Of a DNA stretch of 7,150 bases, positions 7,082-7,150 are shown one piece after another. The translations under genes were made by a program, and so were the position numbers. Where the stretch lies: positions 1-7,150 of the forward strand of contig JAGWXN010000177.1 in NCBI GenBank assembly GCA_018969885.1, given 5' to 3'. Source of the DNA: Betaproteobacteria bacterium (GTDB lineage Bacteria; Pseudomonadota; Gammaproteobacteria; Burkholderiales; Burkholderiaceae). Position 1 is the stretch's first letter. Every line of letters starts with the position of its first letter. A model generated the notes under the pieces. That model had not been told where the DNA came from, did no database searches, and worked only from the letters and a program-made list of their open reading frames with translations.

Positions 7082-7150
7082 GCCTCCGCCGGCACCCCGA
7101 TCGGCCCGCGCGACACGCTGATCGCTGCCGCGGCCCTGGGGGATCAGGGC
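7082..7150 (+). pseudogene. C-terminal fragment of a VapC-type PIN-domain toxin (continues past window)
   Basis: This plus frame reads ASA followed by GTPIGPRDTLIAAAAL, then GDQG at the edge. It closely resembles the C-terminal part of VapC ribonuclease toxins, whose consensus is roughly GTPIGPxDxLIAAHAL; the D of PRD matches a conserved acidic residue of the PIN active site. An in-frame TGA (7079-7081) precedes it and there is no usable start after that, so the N-terminal part with the other catalytic acids is missing. The same frame just before the stop (KLRAT) could be the preceding helix, suggesting a gene disrupted by a nonsense change or truncation. No antitoxin is seen. The identification rests on a short segment recalled from family knowledge. 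Confidence 0.45.

Noticed and set aside
7018..7150. New gene starting at the ATG at 7018 (MNPNNATQTTG...)
   Set aside because: Weak ribosome site and unremarkable composition; the overlapping frame with VapC-like residues explains the region better, although the frame stays open to the window edge.
1..7150. CRISPR array, insertion sequence, tRNA or rRNA gene
   Set aside because: No regularly spaced repeats, transposase frames, terminal inverted repeats or tRNA-like cloverleaf were seen.

Overview
The window is a compact, GC-rich stretch of a proteobacterial chromosome made almost entirely of housekeeping genes. The order tyrS / M23 peptidase / anmK / erpA / argC resembles, from memory, the tyrZ to argC neighbourhood of Pseudomonas. 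Together with the ErpA, L13 and S9 sequences, this points to a gammaproteobacterium or, less likely, a betaproteobacterium. I cannot place it more precisely from the sequence alone.

Layout: positions 1-1124 hold the minus-strand tyrosyl-tRNA synthetase gene, cut by the left edge inside its C-terminal S4 region. A 184-base divergent intergenic region follows. On the plus strand lie a membrane-anchored M23 cell-wall endopeptidase (1309-3150) and the anhydro-MurNAc kinase gene anmK (3183-4343). These two probably form a small wall-remodelling and recycling operon. Four minus-strand genes then converge on anmK: erpA (4355-4705), argC (4741-5796), rpsI (5927-6319) and rplM (6322-6750). rplM-rpsI is the classical L13-S9 operon. 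It has a plausible sigma70-type promoter near 7016-6989, a leader of about 230 bases, and a strong intrinsic terminator at 5883-5857. argC-erpA forms the next unit.

The right end (6751-7150) holds no intact gene. It contains the rplM leader, with a 14-bp-period direct repeat and a possible short upstream ORF whose stop overlaps the rplM start. At the extreme edge, a plus-strand reading frame looks like the C-terminal part of a VapC-type PIN-domain toxin cut off by an in-frame stop.

Functionally the window combines translation (TyrRS, L13, S9), Fe-S cluster delivery (ErpA), arginine synthesis (ArgC) and peptidoglycan turnover (M23 endopeptidase, AnmK). I found no clear new biological system. 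The points most worth a second look are the long cytoplasmic N-terminus of the M23 protein, the rplM leader and the VapC relic.
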